Positions 1 to 5,916 of a stretch of DNA of 6,324 bases are shown one piece after another (the first letter of the stretch is position 1; every line of letters begins with the position of its first letter). The position numbers were made by a program, and so were the translations under genes. Origin of the DNA: an uncultured Paenibacillaceae bacterium (GTDB lineage Bacteria; Bacillota; Bacilli; Aneurinibacillales; Aneurinibacillaceae). Location: positions 1 through 6,324 of the forward strand of contig CAMLDI010000082.1 in assembly GCA_946478845.1 (NCBI GenBank). Direction: 5' to 3'. The notes beneath the pieces were generated by a model, which was not told the origin of the DNA, did no database searches, and saw only the letters and a list, made by a program, of their open reading frames with translations.

Positions 1-1
1 A

Positions 2-64
2 TTAAAATATGAGAAAAATGAAGAGAATGATTATTTTAGCTGGAAGATGGAGTTTGATAAATAG
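2..64 (+). CDS. C-terminal end of an upstream gene (partial, unidentified)
   Basis: Of the three forward frames, only this one is open from the window edge; the other two hit stops within the first 12 bases. It encodes 20 residues, beginning LKYEKNEEND and ending WKMEFDK, then TAG at 62-64. The composition (charged, with Trp, Phe and Tyr) is protein-like. The stop overlaps the AGGAG ribosome binding site of the next gene, which is typical of a Bacillus operon. Function cannot be judged from so short a tail, and the frame could be open by chance. Confidence 0.55.
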   Translation, partial: LKYEKNEENDYFSWKMEFDK

Positions 65-76
65 GAGATCCCTCTG

Positions 77-1000
77 ATGAAAAATATAATCCTTGTCCTT
101 TCTGTGATTATGCTGGCTGGCTTAAGCATTGGCACGTACGTCTACCAAAATCAAAATCAGATGACTTATCCAAAATTGTATCAGCCTAATCATCCAGACC
201 AACCTCAACAGCCCAAACCATTACGGCCAGTCAATTATGATCAGATTAGTTATTCTTTACAAAACAACGAGTTAAACATTACCTACAATAAGTGGACTGA
301 TTGGATAAAAGTTCCCATCGAAAAAGATTTATTATTTGAAGGGGAGTATAGTGGGAACAAACAAGAATTGATTGCTGGCAGCTATATACTAACGGAAAAT
401 CGTGCTGCCTTCTTATATTCCAAGGGTGATCTGGGATCAAAGAGAATCCTATTAACCTATTCCCTTGATCAGGGAAAAACCTGGCAGGATGCTGTTGTAA
501 AAGAAACATTCCCATCCCTGCGATTTAGAAAAGTTGATTTCTTAAATGATCAGTTTGGATATGTGATTCTTTCAGGTGATCGAACCATGTCTCAGGAGTA
601 TTCTATAGCCTTGTTGACACATGATGGAGGGAAAAGTTGGCAAGCAACAAAGGATTCAGGGAACACGAGATTAATTTCCGATGGTGGCTTTATCGATGAG
701 ACCACTGGATTTTTGTCCTATGGCATAATTAATCCCGAGGAACCGGACCTTTATGTTACACAAAATGGGGGAGATAGCTGGAGGAAAGCAGTCATTACTA
801 TTCCAGAAAAGTATAGAAGGATTTTTGTTCAGGCTGAACTTCCGATAAAAGAAGGCAATCATTTGTCCCTTTTGATTAATCAAGGCCCTAATGGGGACTA
901 TGAAGGTGGAAAAGTTAAAGGGAAATTTGTATCAAAAGATAAGGGTAAAACATGGGAATTTTTGATGGAGGTAAAGCCTAATGAAACCAGACAGGGATAA
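77..1000 (+). CDS. Membrane-anchored extracellular protein with four Asp-box (BNR/YCF48-like) repeats
   Basis: The 307-residue protein begins with a hydrophobic segment (about residues 4-23) and no lipobox cysteine, so it is probably an N-terminal anchor or uncleaved signal. A Gln/Pro-rich linker follows (about 24-52). The rest shows four Asp-box motifs of the S/T-x-D/N-x-G-x-S/T-W type: SLDQGKTW (129-136), THDGGKSW (181-188), TQNGGDSW (228-235) and SKDKGKTW (286-293). Segments such as FLNDQFGYVILSGD fit the repeats of sialidase-like or YCF48-like beta-propellers. Asp boxes mark the fold, not a reaction, and I cannot assign catalytic residues, so sialidase activity is not claimed. AGGAG at 63-67 lies 9 nt before the ATG. 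The 3' end overlaps the next gene by 20 bp, so the two are probably co-translated and may work together outside the membrane. Confidence 0.88.
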   Translation: MKNIILVLSVIMLAGLSIGTYVYQNQNQMTYPKLYQPNHPDQPQQPKPLRPVNYDQISYSLQNNELNITYNKWTDWIKVPIEKDLLFEGEYSGNKQELIAGSYILTENRAAFLYSKGDLGSKRILLTYSLDQGKTWQDAVVKETFPSLRFRKVDFLNDQFGYVILSGDRTMSQEYSIALLTHDGGKSWQATKDSGNTRLISDGGFIDETTGFLSYGIINPEEPDLYVTQNGGDSWRKAVITIPEKYRRIFVQAELPIKEGNHLSLLINQGPNGDYEGGKVKGKFVSKDKGKTWEFLMEVKPNETRQG

Positions 1001-1844
1001 GTTGATGAAATTCACTGGTTGGATTTTATTTCTTTTTGCATTTGGCTTGTTTTGTTTGCAATTAGGGTATTTATTCCTTCATTCAAAAACTCAGGTAGAG
1101 TATATTGATAATCATTTGTTTTACATCATCAATATTTTTTGTATGATCAGTTTGCTCTTGGCAATCTTCCTTCTACTTAAACTGACTAAAAGATTTAAAT
1201 TAATAGGTGCAAGTATTGTGGGGATATTTGTTATCGTTCAGGTTGTACTACTTGTTGAAAGTAACAATAAAGTAAACAATATCACAAGCATTTCTCCTGA
1301 TTTAAAACATGTTTTCACTATTAAAGAAAATATAAGTAGTGGACAGGCCGTTTACTATAGGCCCTATTATGGTATTTTTGGTCGTCCAAAAGAAAATTTG
1401 CCACATCCTATTGTTGGAGAATATAAAGTGAAATGGCTAGCAAATGACATTGCAGTTTTTACATATAAAACTGCCGAAAATACCCTTCAGCAATTTATCG
1501 GTACATATGGCGACCGTAAAACTGGTAACTCATATTATTATGTAGGGTCGGAGATTCATGGGGTATGGCAAGGAGATAATGTCAAAGTGACCACGAGTTC
1601 AGAAGGAATTACTGTTACGGAAAATTATAAAAAAGAATTGTTTTCCTGGGAAAATATTCAGCAGTTTGGCACACTAGCTATTGTTTTAAAGAAGAATAAC
1701 GAAGCCCGTTGGACCATTTCCTTAAATGAAAATTATGTGGTTCATGCAGATGCTTCTAAACCAAAAGAAGGAAATATTAGTTTATATAAAGCTACCATGG
1801 ATAAAAACCAGCCTGTGATTCTTCAATATGAGACTTCAAACTAA
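981..1844 (+). CDS. Three-helix membrane protein with a C-terminal extracytoplasmic domain, function unknown
   Basis: This 287-residue protein has three strongly hydrophobic segments (about 11-33, 46-66 and 73-92), then a soluble region of about 190 residues rich in Tyr, Asn and beta-prone stretches (for example SYYYVGSEIHGVWQGDN, 184-200). I do not recognise the family. A positive patch after helix 2 (KLTKRFK, 67-73) suggests that loop is cytoplasmic, which would put the C-terminal domain outside the cell. GGAGG at 967-971 lies 9 nt before the ATG at 981 and supports that start over the in-frame ATG at 1005. The start lies inside the preceding Asp-box gene, so translational coupling is likely. 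Both proteins would then be at the outer membrane surface; a physical complex is only inference. A hairpin follows at 1897-1920. Confidence 0.85.
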   Translation: MKPDRDKLMKFTGWILFLFAFGLFCLQLGYLFLHSKTQVEYIDNHLFYIINIFCMISLLLAIFLLLKLTKRFKLIGASIVGIFVIVQVVLLVESNNKVNNITSISPDLKHVFTIKENISSGQAVYYRPYYGIFGRPKENLPHPIVGEYKVKWLANDIAVFTYKTAENTLQQFIGTYGDRKTGNSYYYVGSEIHGVWQGDNVKVTTSSEGITVTENYKKELFSWENIQQFGTLAIVLKKNNEARWTISLNENYVVHADASKPKEGNISLYKATMDKNQPVILQYETSN

Positions 1845-1896
1845 ATATTTTGAAGGGAGTCCAAAACAAAGCAGAATAAATTCAGTTTTGAATAGA

Positions 1897-1920
1897 AGCA
1901 GGGGCTTATCGCCCCCTGCT
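1897..1920. terminator. Hairpin between convergent genes, probable two-way terminator
   Basis: The arms AGCAGGGG (1897-1904) and CCCCTGCT (1913-1920) pair perfectly around an 8-nt loop. It sits in the 83-bp gap between the + strand membrane-protein gene and the - strand secreted-protein gene. The T-rich tails are weak on both sides (ATTAGATTT on +, TTCTATTC on -), so the strength is uncertain, but the GC-rich stem and position fit a shared terminator. Confidence 0.72.
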
Positions 1921-1927
1921 ATTAGAT

Positions 1928-2359
1928 TTAATCATAGAAAGTTACTTTGGCATCCTTTACATTGGAATAAACAAAGAATTCCGCCGTATTATTGTCACCA
2001 TCACGATAACCGTTAAGGTCATTCCAAACAGCATATCCCCCAGCGTTTATCCATTTTGTCGACACTATATCATCTGCATTTGTCGGATCATATTCAGTTA
2101 AAGTATAGTAGCCTGATTTTGATGCGTAAACTTTAAAATCTCCTCCACCAGAATTCACGTAACCACTATTATATACGGCATAACCATAGTAAGGCCAACC
2201 AGTAGCGTATCCATAAAGCGTAGACGTATAACTATAACCCTTGTAATCCCATTCCCCTGCCCCAGCATTGACTGATGAAAAAGGAATGGTCAACGCCAGT
2301 GTTAAGGTGAGAAAAAACAAACGGATCTTTTTTGATTTTATTCCATGTAGAAATGTCAA
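1928..2359 (-). CDS. Small secreted Tyr/Gly-rich protein, function unknown
   Basis: The 143-residue product has a clear Sec signal peptide: a basic start (KSKKIR, 8-13), a hydrophobic core (14-27) and a likely cleavage after Ala32 (VNA) or Ala34 (AGA). The mature part of about 110 residues has some 18 Tyr and 15 Gly, no Cys, and looks all-beta. The start is TTG at 2357-2359, 11 nt after a perfect AGGAGG (2371-2376); no ATG lies near in this frame. I do not recognise the family with confidence. The mature N-terminus (GEWDY), VYNSGYVN and AGGYAVWND loosely recall lactococcin-972-type bacteriocins, but the resemblance is weak and no immunity or ABC exporter gene is adjacent. Two Spo0A-box-like sites lie just upstream. 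It could equally be a matrix or surface protein. Confidence 0.85.
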   Translation of the reverse strand: MTFLHGIKSKKIRLFFLTLTLALTIPFSSVNAGAGEWDYKGYSYTSTLYGYATGWPYYGYAVYNSGYVNSGGGDFKVYASKSGYYTLTEYDPTNADDIVSTKWINAGGYAVWNDLNGYRDGDNNTAEFFVYSNVKDAKVTFYD

Positions 2360-2370
2360 AATAAATCAAA

Positions 2371-2376
2371 CCTCCT
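2371..2376 (-). promoter_or_regulatory. Ribosome binding site that fixes a TTG start
   Basis: Reads AGGAGG on the - strand, 11 nt before the TTG at 2357-2359. In this frame the next possible starts lie inside the signal peptide, so this site decides the start of the secreted protein. Confidence 0.8.
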
Positions 2377-2399
2377 AAATGGTGTATTTTTCTTTTGTA

Positions 2400-2428
2400 T
2401 GAATAAATTACCACATCGTTATTGTCGA
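2400..2428 (-). promoter_or_regulatory. Possible promoter of the secreted-protein gene
   Basis: On the - strand TCGACA (2428-2423, 5 of 6 matches to TTGACA) is followed after 17 nt by TATTCA (2405-2400, only 3 of 6). The weak -10 suggests an activator would be needed. The -35 coincides with a Spo0A-box-like sequence. Confidence 0.35.
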
Positions 2429-2449
2429 AGTAACCTAATTTATGTCGAG
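2422..2449 (+). promoter_or_regulatory. Two Spo0A-box-like sites upstream of the secreted-protein gene
   Basis: TTGTCGAA at 2422-2429 matches the known Spo0A box (TGNCGAA core) exactly. ATGTCGAG at 2442-2449 matches six of the seven core positions. They lie in the same orientation exactly 20 bp apart, close to two helical turns, and the first overlaps the candidate -35. Binding by Spo0A is inferred from the motif only. Confidence 0.45.
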
Positions 2450-2480
2450 CGCTTTTTAATTTTTGTAAAATTGAAAAATC

Positions 2481-3710
2481 TTAATATACTTTCAATGGTA
2501 AATGAGTTAAAGTTTGACCCGTAGCTGAATTTTTTAGATTTTTTTCTAATTCAAATAATGGAACAGATTCAATTTGGGAAAATTTTTGTAGAAATAATTT
2601 TAATGCTAAGGTTATTTCTAACCGGGCAAGAGGTGCACCGAGACAAATATGGGGTCCGTTTCCAAAGGTTAAATGTTTATTATTATTTGGGCGATGGATA
2701 TTCATGGAGAATGGATCTTCAAACATCTCTTCGTCCATATTAGCTGCACTCATCCAGGCAATCACTACATCGCCTTTTTTTAATTCAATGCCTAATAAAT
2801 TATTGTCTTGTTTGACTGTACGTTCCCTTTTTGACATATGGAAGCGATAACGAAGCATTTCTTCGACTGCTTTAGGAACAAGCTCTATGTTATTTTGTAA
2901 TTCTTCATACAATGATTCATTATCATATAAAAGTGAATAAAAAGTATTCCCTAACATATGGCTTGTTGTTTCAATACCCGCTCCTAGAATTAACATTGTT
3001 GTCCGTACAATCTCATCATCTGTAAAATTTTTACCATCTACTTCCACATTTATTAAATGGGAGATGATATCATCACTCAGATTTGATCGTTTTTTAATAA
3101 TCAAAGGATAGAGGTACTGGTAATATTCTTTGGCAGCGGCTTGTTTTTGCAATTCAACTTCTTCTTTATTTTCTTTGGTATAAGGTTGGAAAAGGATATC
3201 TGCCCATTTTTTAAATAACAATTTGTCTGTGGAGGGAATGCCTAATAAATCAGCCATTACAATGGCAGGCAAAGGACCTGCTAATGTTTCGATAATATCT
3301 ATAGTAGAATTTCTTTCCACTTCTTTTAAAAGTTCTGTAACAATTTGTTGAATGCGTGGTTCCCAATTTTTCAAACTTTGGGGTGTAAAAGCAGCAGATA
3401 ATAGGAAACGCCTTTTTCGATGTTGGGGAGGGTCAACTTGTGCAACATTTATTTTATCTGGAATTTTTCCCTCTTTATTGTTTGCCCCAACAGATATAGC
3501 CGTTCTAGGGCCTTCACTTGAAAAAAACTCATAGTTACTCAACACTTGTTTTACATGTTGGTATTTAAAAACACTCCATGTATCTGTTCCTTCATGATAA
3601 TAAACAGGATGATGATGGAGCATTTGCCTATACCAATCAAGAGGGAAGAATGCTTCAGAACGGGTTTTGAAGGGTGTAATTTCATCAATTAAAAAGACTT
3701 CTTTGTTCAA
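2481..3710 (-). CDS. Cytochrome P450, CYP109-like, 409 residues
   Basis: A soluble bacterial class P450 monooxygenase that would insert oxygen into a small hydrophobic substrate, using electrons from a separate ferredoxin or flavodoxin system not encoded here. Visible landmarks: WSVFKY near residue 45, VDPPQHRKRR (92-101), AFTPQSLKNWEPRIQ (107-121), the I-helix motif AGIETT (244-249), the ExxR motif EMLR (284-287), and the heme loop FGNGPHICLG (349-358) with Cys356 as iron ligand. From memory the closest relative is B. subtilis YjiB (CYP109B1). Substrate cannot be told from sequence; CYP109 enzymes often accept fatty acids, terpenoids or steroids. I chose the TTG at 3708-3710 because AGGAGG (3719-3724) lies 8 nt before it and it gives a normal family length. 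The longer frame to 3815 would start inside a terminator hairpin. A palindrome in the leader suggests repressor control. Confidence 0.95.
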   Translation of the reverse strand: MNKEVFLIDEITPFKTRSEAFFPLDWYRQMLHHHPVYYHEGTDTWSVFKYQHVKQVLSNYEFFSSEGPRTAISVGANNKEGKIPDKINVAQVDPPQHRKRRFLLSAAFTPQSLKNWEPRIQQIVTELLKEVERNSTIDIIETLAGPLPAIVMADLLGIPSTDKLLFKKWADILFQPYTKENKEEVELQKQAAAKEYYQYLYPLIIKKRSNLSDDIISHLINVEVDGKNFTDDEIVRTTMLILGAGIETTSHMLGNTFYSLLYDNESLYEELQNNIELVPKAVEEMLRYRFHMSKRERTVKQDNNLLGIELKKGDVVIAWMSAANMDEEMFEDPFSMNIHRPNNNKHLTFGNGPHICLGAPLARLEITLALKLFLQKFSQIESVPLFELEKNLKNSATGQTLTHLPLKVY

Positions 3711-3718
3711 AATAATTT

Positions 3719-3724
3719 CCTCCT
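3719..3724 (-). promoter_or_regulatory. Ribosome binding site fixing the P450 TTG start
   Basis: AGGAGG on the - strand, 8 nt before TTG (3710-3708). It lies inside the longer open frame, which shows that the upstream 35 residues of that frame are probably not translated. Confidence 0.85.
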
Positions 3725-3732
3725 TTAACTTT

Positions 3733-3751
3733 AAACAACACTGTGTTGTTT
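3733..3751. promoter_or_regulatory. Perfect 19-bp palindrome in the P450 leader, probable operator
   Basis: AAACAACAC (3733-3741), one central T (3742) and GTGTTGTTT (3743-3751) form a perfect 9-1-9 inverted repeat. It sits about 17 bp downstream of a TATAAT on the - strand and about 9 bp before the AGGAGG, so a bound dimer could block the P450 transcript. The shape suits a dimeric repressor such as TetR- or MarR-type, but no regulator gene is present in the window to name it. An RNA hairpin is the alternative reading. Confidence 0.6.
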
Positions 3752-3767
3752 TTATTTCAAAATGTAT

Positions 3768-3794
3768 ATTATATATTTGTATAAAAGATAACAA
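3768..3794 (-). promoter_or_regulatory. Possible P450 promoter
   Basis: A perfect TATAAT lies at 3773-3768 on the - strand. The best -35 is TTGTTA (3794-3789, 4 of 6) at a short 15-nt spacing. It falls between the upstream terminator and the palindrome, where the P450 promoter is expected. Confidence 0.45.
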
Positions 3795-3795
3795 A

Positions 3796-3823
3796 AAAGA
3801 CGTGTGCCAATTCACACGTCTTT
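3796..3823 (-). terminator. Strong Rho-independent terminator of the DUF2243 operon
   Basis: Perfect 11-bp arms AAAGACGTGTG (3796-3806) and CACACGTCTTT (3813-3823) enclose a 6-nt loop. On the - strand the stem runs into TTTTTTG and further T-rich sequence, so it ends transcripts coming from the DUF2243 side. The TGA of the small frame upstream (3814-3812) lies within the stem and loop edge. Confidence 0.9.
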
Positions 3824-3939
3824 CTCATGTCCGATGATTCGATGGAGGACTTCAACTACTGGTTCGGTAATTTTAAAATAACCAATGGTTACATACTTCT
3901 GTAAATCTGACTCCGTAAAGGAGGCAAAAATTTGTTCAT
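3812..3939 (-). pseudogene. Small gene downstream of DUF2243, apparently frameshifted in a T run
   Basis: An ATG at 3939-3937 has AGAAGG 9 nt upstream, inside the end of the DUF2243 gene, but its frame stops after 16 residues (MNKFLPP to RSM). The -1 frame is open from the same spot to TGA at 3814-3812 and reads like real protein (ASFTESDLQKYV, then ITEPVVEVLHRIIGHEKDV). It has no ATG, GTG or TTG of its own. Adding one T to the TTTTT run (3930-3926) joins the two into a 42-residue protein starting MNKFFASFTESD. The stop sits in the operon terminator, as expected for a genuine last gene. I do not recognise the product. The frame break may be a true mutation, a sequencing error or a programmed slip; I cannot tell which. 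Confidence 0.6.
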
Positions 3940-3940
3940 G

Positions 3941-4417
3941 TTATATAATCCTTCTTGGTGGTTGTAATCCCCTTGAACGATACACCATAATGGTACCGAT
4001 GATAATCAATAAGCCCGCCACAATGTTCCACACCAAATCGTAGATAAAAACATTTTCCACATAACGAATCTGGTGGATTCTCATGATTTTGTGTTGAATA
4101 ATCCCATCGTATAATTGGAACCCGCCAGCTCCCAGAAAAACCCCTGCTGACCATCTGGAAAGCCAGAAGACATGGAGGCGGCGAAGATTGGCAAACATAA
4201 ATAAACCTCCAATTGTAGCAAACCAGCTAAAAGCGTGAAACAAACCATCTGAAATAAGTCCTATATCAGTGGTAGACTTGTCATAAAAATGATGCCAGTG
4301 GAGGATTTGATGAAAGATGGCATCATCTAAAAAAGCAACTATTCCAATGCCAAATAGAATGCCAGACCATATATTTCGGCTTGAATAAACAGAGCGATTG
4401 ATCAATTTAACAGCCAT
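3941..4417 (-). CDS. DUF2243 family four-helix membrane protein
   Basis: The 158-residue protein matches my memory of the DUF2243 family, which has no established function. Four membrane segments are visible (about 17-38, 52-76, 84-106 and 121-146). His and Asp cluster at the ends of the helices: DDAIFHQILHWHH (31-43), SDGLFH (56-61), YDGIIQHKIMRIHQ (103-116). The first and third of these resemble each other, so the protein may be an old duplication of a two-helix unit. The His clusters could bind a metal or heme, but that is inference. The ATG at 4417-4415 has AAGGAG (4431-4426) 8 nt upstream. The stop is one base before the ATG of the small frame that follows, so the two share an operon ending at the terminator 3796-3823. 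The gene is divergent from the benzoate-type permease. Confidence 0.9.
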   Translation of the reverse strand: MAVKLINRSVYSSRNIWSGILFGIGIVAFLDDAIFHQILHWHHFYDKSTTDIGLISDGLFHAFSWFATIGGLFMFANLRRLHVFWLSRWSAGVFLGAGGFQLYDGIIQHKIMRIHQIRYVENVFIYDLVWNIVAGLLIIIGTIMVYRSRGLQPPRRII

Positions 4418-4538
4418 TTTGTTTACTCCTTTGCAATAGGTCTCTCCATAAATTCACATTTATCCTTCCCTGTAATTTGTTTTTTATTTTCGCTCTCCCT
4501 GAAAAAAGGATATTAATACATAGAAATAGTTTGATTAA

Positions 4539-4567
4539 TTGAAATATTTATAATATTGCTATATATT
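4539..4567 (+). promoter_or_regulatory. Sigma-A type promoter of the BenE-family gene
   Basis: TTGAAA (4539-4544, 5 of 6) and TATATT (4562-4567, 5 of 6) are separated by exactly 17 nt, about 50 bp before the ATG at 4618. The expected start near 4574 gives a short leader. The rest of the gap 4432-4617 must also hold the divergent DUF2243 promoter, for which I see no convincing match. Confidence 0.65.
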
Positions 4568-4617
4568 TATAGTGTAGGTAGTAGAATCCAAGTCTATTAA
4601 TCTAGAAGGAGGGTACC

Positions 4618-5880
4618 ATGAGGGAGAATAAAGTACATAAGCACCTTAATGTGAATACCATTAGTGCTGGTACCGTTGCCACTATTTTTGGCTGTACCGG
4701 TCCTGCCCTGATTATCATCGGGGGAGCTGCCAGTGGGGGATTAACCCATGTGCAAACCATTAGCTGGTTATTTGCTGTTTATTTTTTTAGCGGTTTGTTA
4801 GGAATCTTTTTATCAATGAAGTACCGTCAGCCTATATCTGGTGCCCATTCTATTGCAGGGGCAGTATTGGTTACGGGAGCTCTGACTCATTTTTCCTTCA
4901 ACGAAGTCATAGGCGCTTTTTTGGTAGCCAACATCATTGTCTTTCTTCTCGGTTTGACAGGCTTAATCGAAAAAGTAATGAAATGGATCCCTCTTCCCAT
5001 TGTGATGGGGATGATTGTGGGGGTTATGATTCGTTTCGCTACGGAAATGGTCACCTCTGTAACATTATCACCACTCATCGCAGGCTCGGCTATAGTGGCT
5101 TTTCTCCTTTCTTCACGATTAACCAAAAAGATTCCACCGGTTTTAACAGCATTAATCGTCGCTCTATTTATTTCCTTAATTACTAAAGAGTTTCAACTTG
5201 GGAATGTTCAAAGCGTCTTTGTTCTTCCCCAATTGTCAATGCCATCTTTTAGTTTGGACGCTATTGTGTCTATCTCAATCCCATTGGCTTTGCTTATTGT
5301 TGGCACTGAGAATGCCCAGGCTACAGGTGTGTTAATGGCTCAGGGGTACAAACCTCCAATCAACGCCATGACCATTTCCGGAGCAATCGTAGGTTTCATT
5401 GCTGCATTTTTCGGTGGCCATGCCATTAATATCGCCGGACCCATGACAGCCATTTGTTCATCCGAAGAAACAGGGTCAAAAGAAACCAGGTATGCGGCAT
5501 CGGCAGTAAATGGTGTATTGTTTGCAACCTTTGGCCTTCTCGCAGCACTTGTAGTTCCTTTTGTTGTAGCCATGCCAAAAGTGATTATCAGTGCAATTGC
5601 CGGATTAGCTATGCTGGGAGTTCTTGTAACCTCTCTCAAAAACGCCTTCTCCAATAACAAATTTCAAATGGGCGCTTTTTTCGCTTTAATTATTGGGATG
5701 TCAGGGGTGAATTTTTTTAATATTAGTGCTCCCTTTTGGGCCATTGTGGGGAGTTTACTGGTTTCGTTCCTCATTGAAAAAGACCATTTCACAGTGAGAG
5801 GGAAGGAAAAAGTAGAAGAGCGAGTTGAGAAAAAAGAGAAAGTAGAACGATTGGAACCAAAAATGGAAGTAAGCAGTTAA
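4618..5880 (+). CDS. benE: BenE family permease (benzoate/H+ symporter type)
   Basis: A 420-residue, almost wholly hydrophobic transporter with about 11-12 helices. Recognisable BenE-family features: CTGPALIIIGGAASGG (26-41), YRQPISGAHSIAGAVL (69-84), GTENAQATGVLMAQGYKPP (229-247), and GGHAINIAGPMTAICSSEETG split over 266-286. Family members import aromatic acids such as benzoate with protons, but no benzoate-degrading gene is in the window, so the substrate is open and the symbol is a family-level name. The ATG has AAGGAGGG just upstream (AGGAGG 4607-4612, 5 nt spacing). After the last helix (about 387) the protein ends in a tail of about 33 highly charged residues with near repeats KVEER and KVERL, which looks like a cytoplasmic helix or coiled coil and may be lineage-specific. 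A promoter precedes the gene and a terminator follows 15 bp after the stop. Confidence 0.92.
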   Translation: MRENKVHKHLNVNTISAGTVATIFGCTGPALIIIGGAASGGLTHVQTISWLFAVYFFSGLLGIFLSMKYRQPISGAHSIAGAVLVTGALTHFSFNEVIGAFLVANIIVFLLGLTGLIEKVMKWIPLPIVMGMIVGVMIRFATEMVTSVTLSPLIAGSAIVAFLLSSRLTKKIPPVLTALIVALFISLITKEFQLGNVQSVFVLPQLSMPSFSLDAIVSISIPLALLIVGTENAQATGVLMAQGYKPPINAMTISGAIVGFIAAFFGGHAINIAGPMTAICSSEETGSKETRYAASAVNGVLFATFGLLAALVVPFVVAMPKVIISAIAGLAMLGVLVTSLKNAFSNNKFQMGAFFALIIGMSGVNFFNISAPFWAIVGSLLVSFLIEKDHFTVRGKEKVEERVEKKEKVERLEPKMEVSS

Positions 5881-5895
5881 GATATTCCCATGAAA

Positions 5896-5916
5896 AAGGC
5901 CCCTTATTGGGGCTTT
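5896..5916. terminator. Shared terminator of the permease gene and the convergent small gene
   Basis: AAGGCCCC (5896-5903) pairs with GGGGCTTT (5909-5916) around a 5-nt loop, with one G-T pair. On the + strand it is followed by CTTGTTTTATGTTTTT, a good T-rich tail. On the - strand it is followed by CTTTTTCATG, so it may also end the small gene, whose TAA (5906-5904) is in the loop. Confidence 0.88.

Noticed and set aside
1828..2016. Open + strand frame overlapping the end of the membrane-protein gene
   Set aside because: It crosses the terminator hairpin and runs antisense to the secreted-protein gene, with no ribosome binding site and an atypical composition.
2056..2063. TTGTCGAC, another Spo0A-box-like sequence
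   Set aside because: It lies inside the secreted-protein coding region, away from any promoter, and mismatches the core at the last position.
1928..2359. Calling the secreted protein a lactococcin-972 bacteriocin
   Set aside because: The resemblance is limited to a few short aromatic motifs, the mature part is longer than usual, and no immunity or exporter gene is adjacent.
2448..2458. AGCGCT followed by TTTTT
   Set aside because: The palindrome is too short to form a terminator hairpin.
2471..2495. TTGAAA / TTTCAA inverted repeat at the end of the P450 gene
   Set aside because: Only 6 AT-rich pairs with a 13-nt loop, partly inside the coding region; too weak for a terminator. I see no convincing terminator between the P450 and the secreted-protein gene.
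4887..5126. Open - strand frame antisense to the permease gene
   Set aside because: Shadow of a strongly coding + strand gene; no ribosome binding site and no recognisable protein features. The same applies to the - strand frame at 5340-5660.
2481..5880. P450, DUF2243 and BenE genes as one aromatic-degradation cluster
   Set aside because: They are in separate transcription units with a terminator and a divergent promoter between them, and no dioxygenase or other catabolic gene is present.
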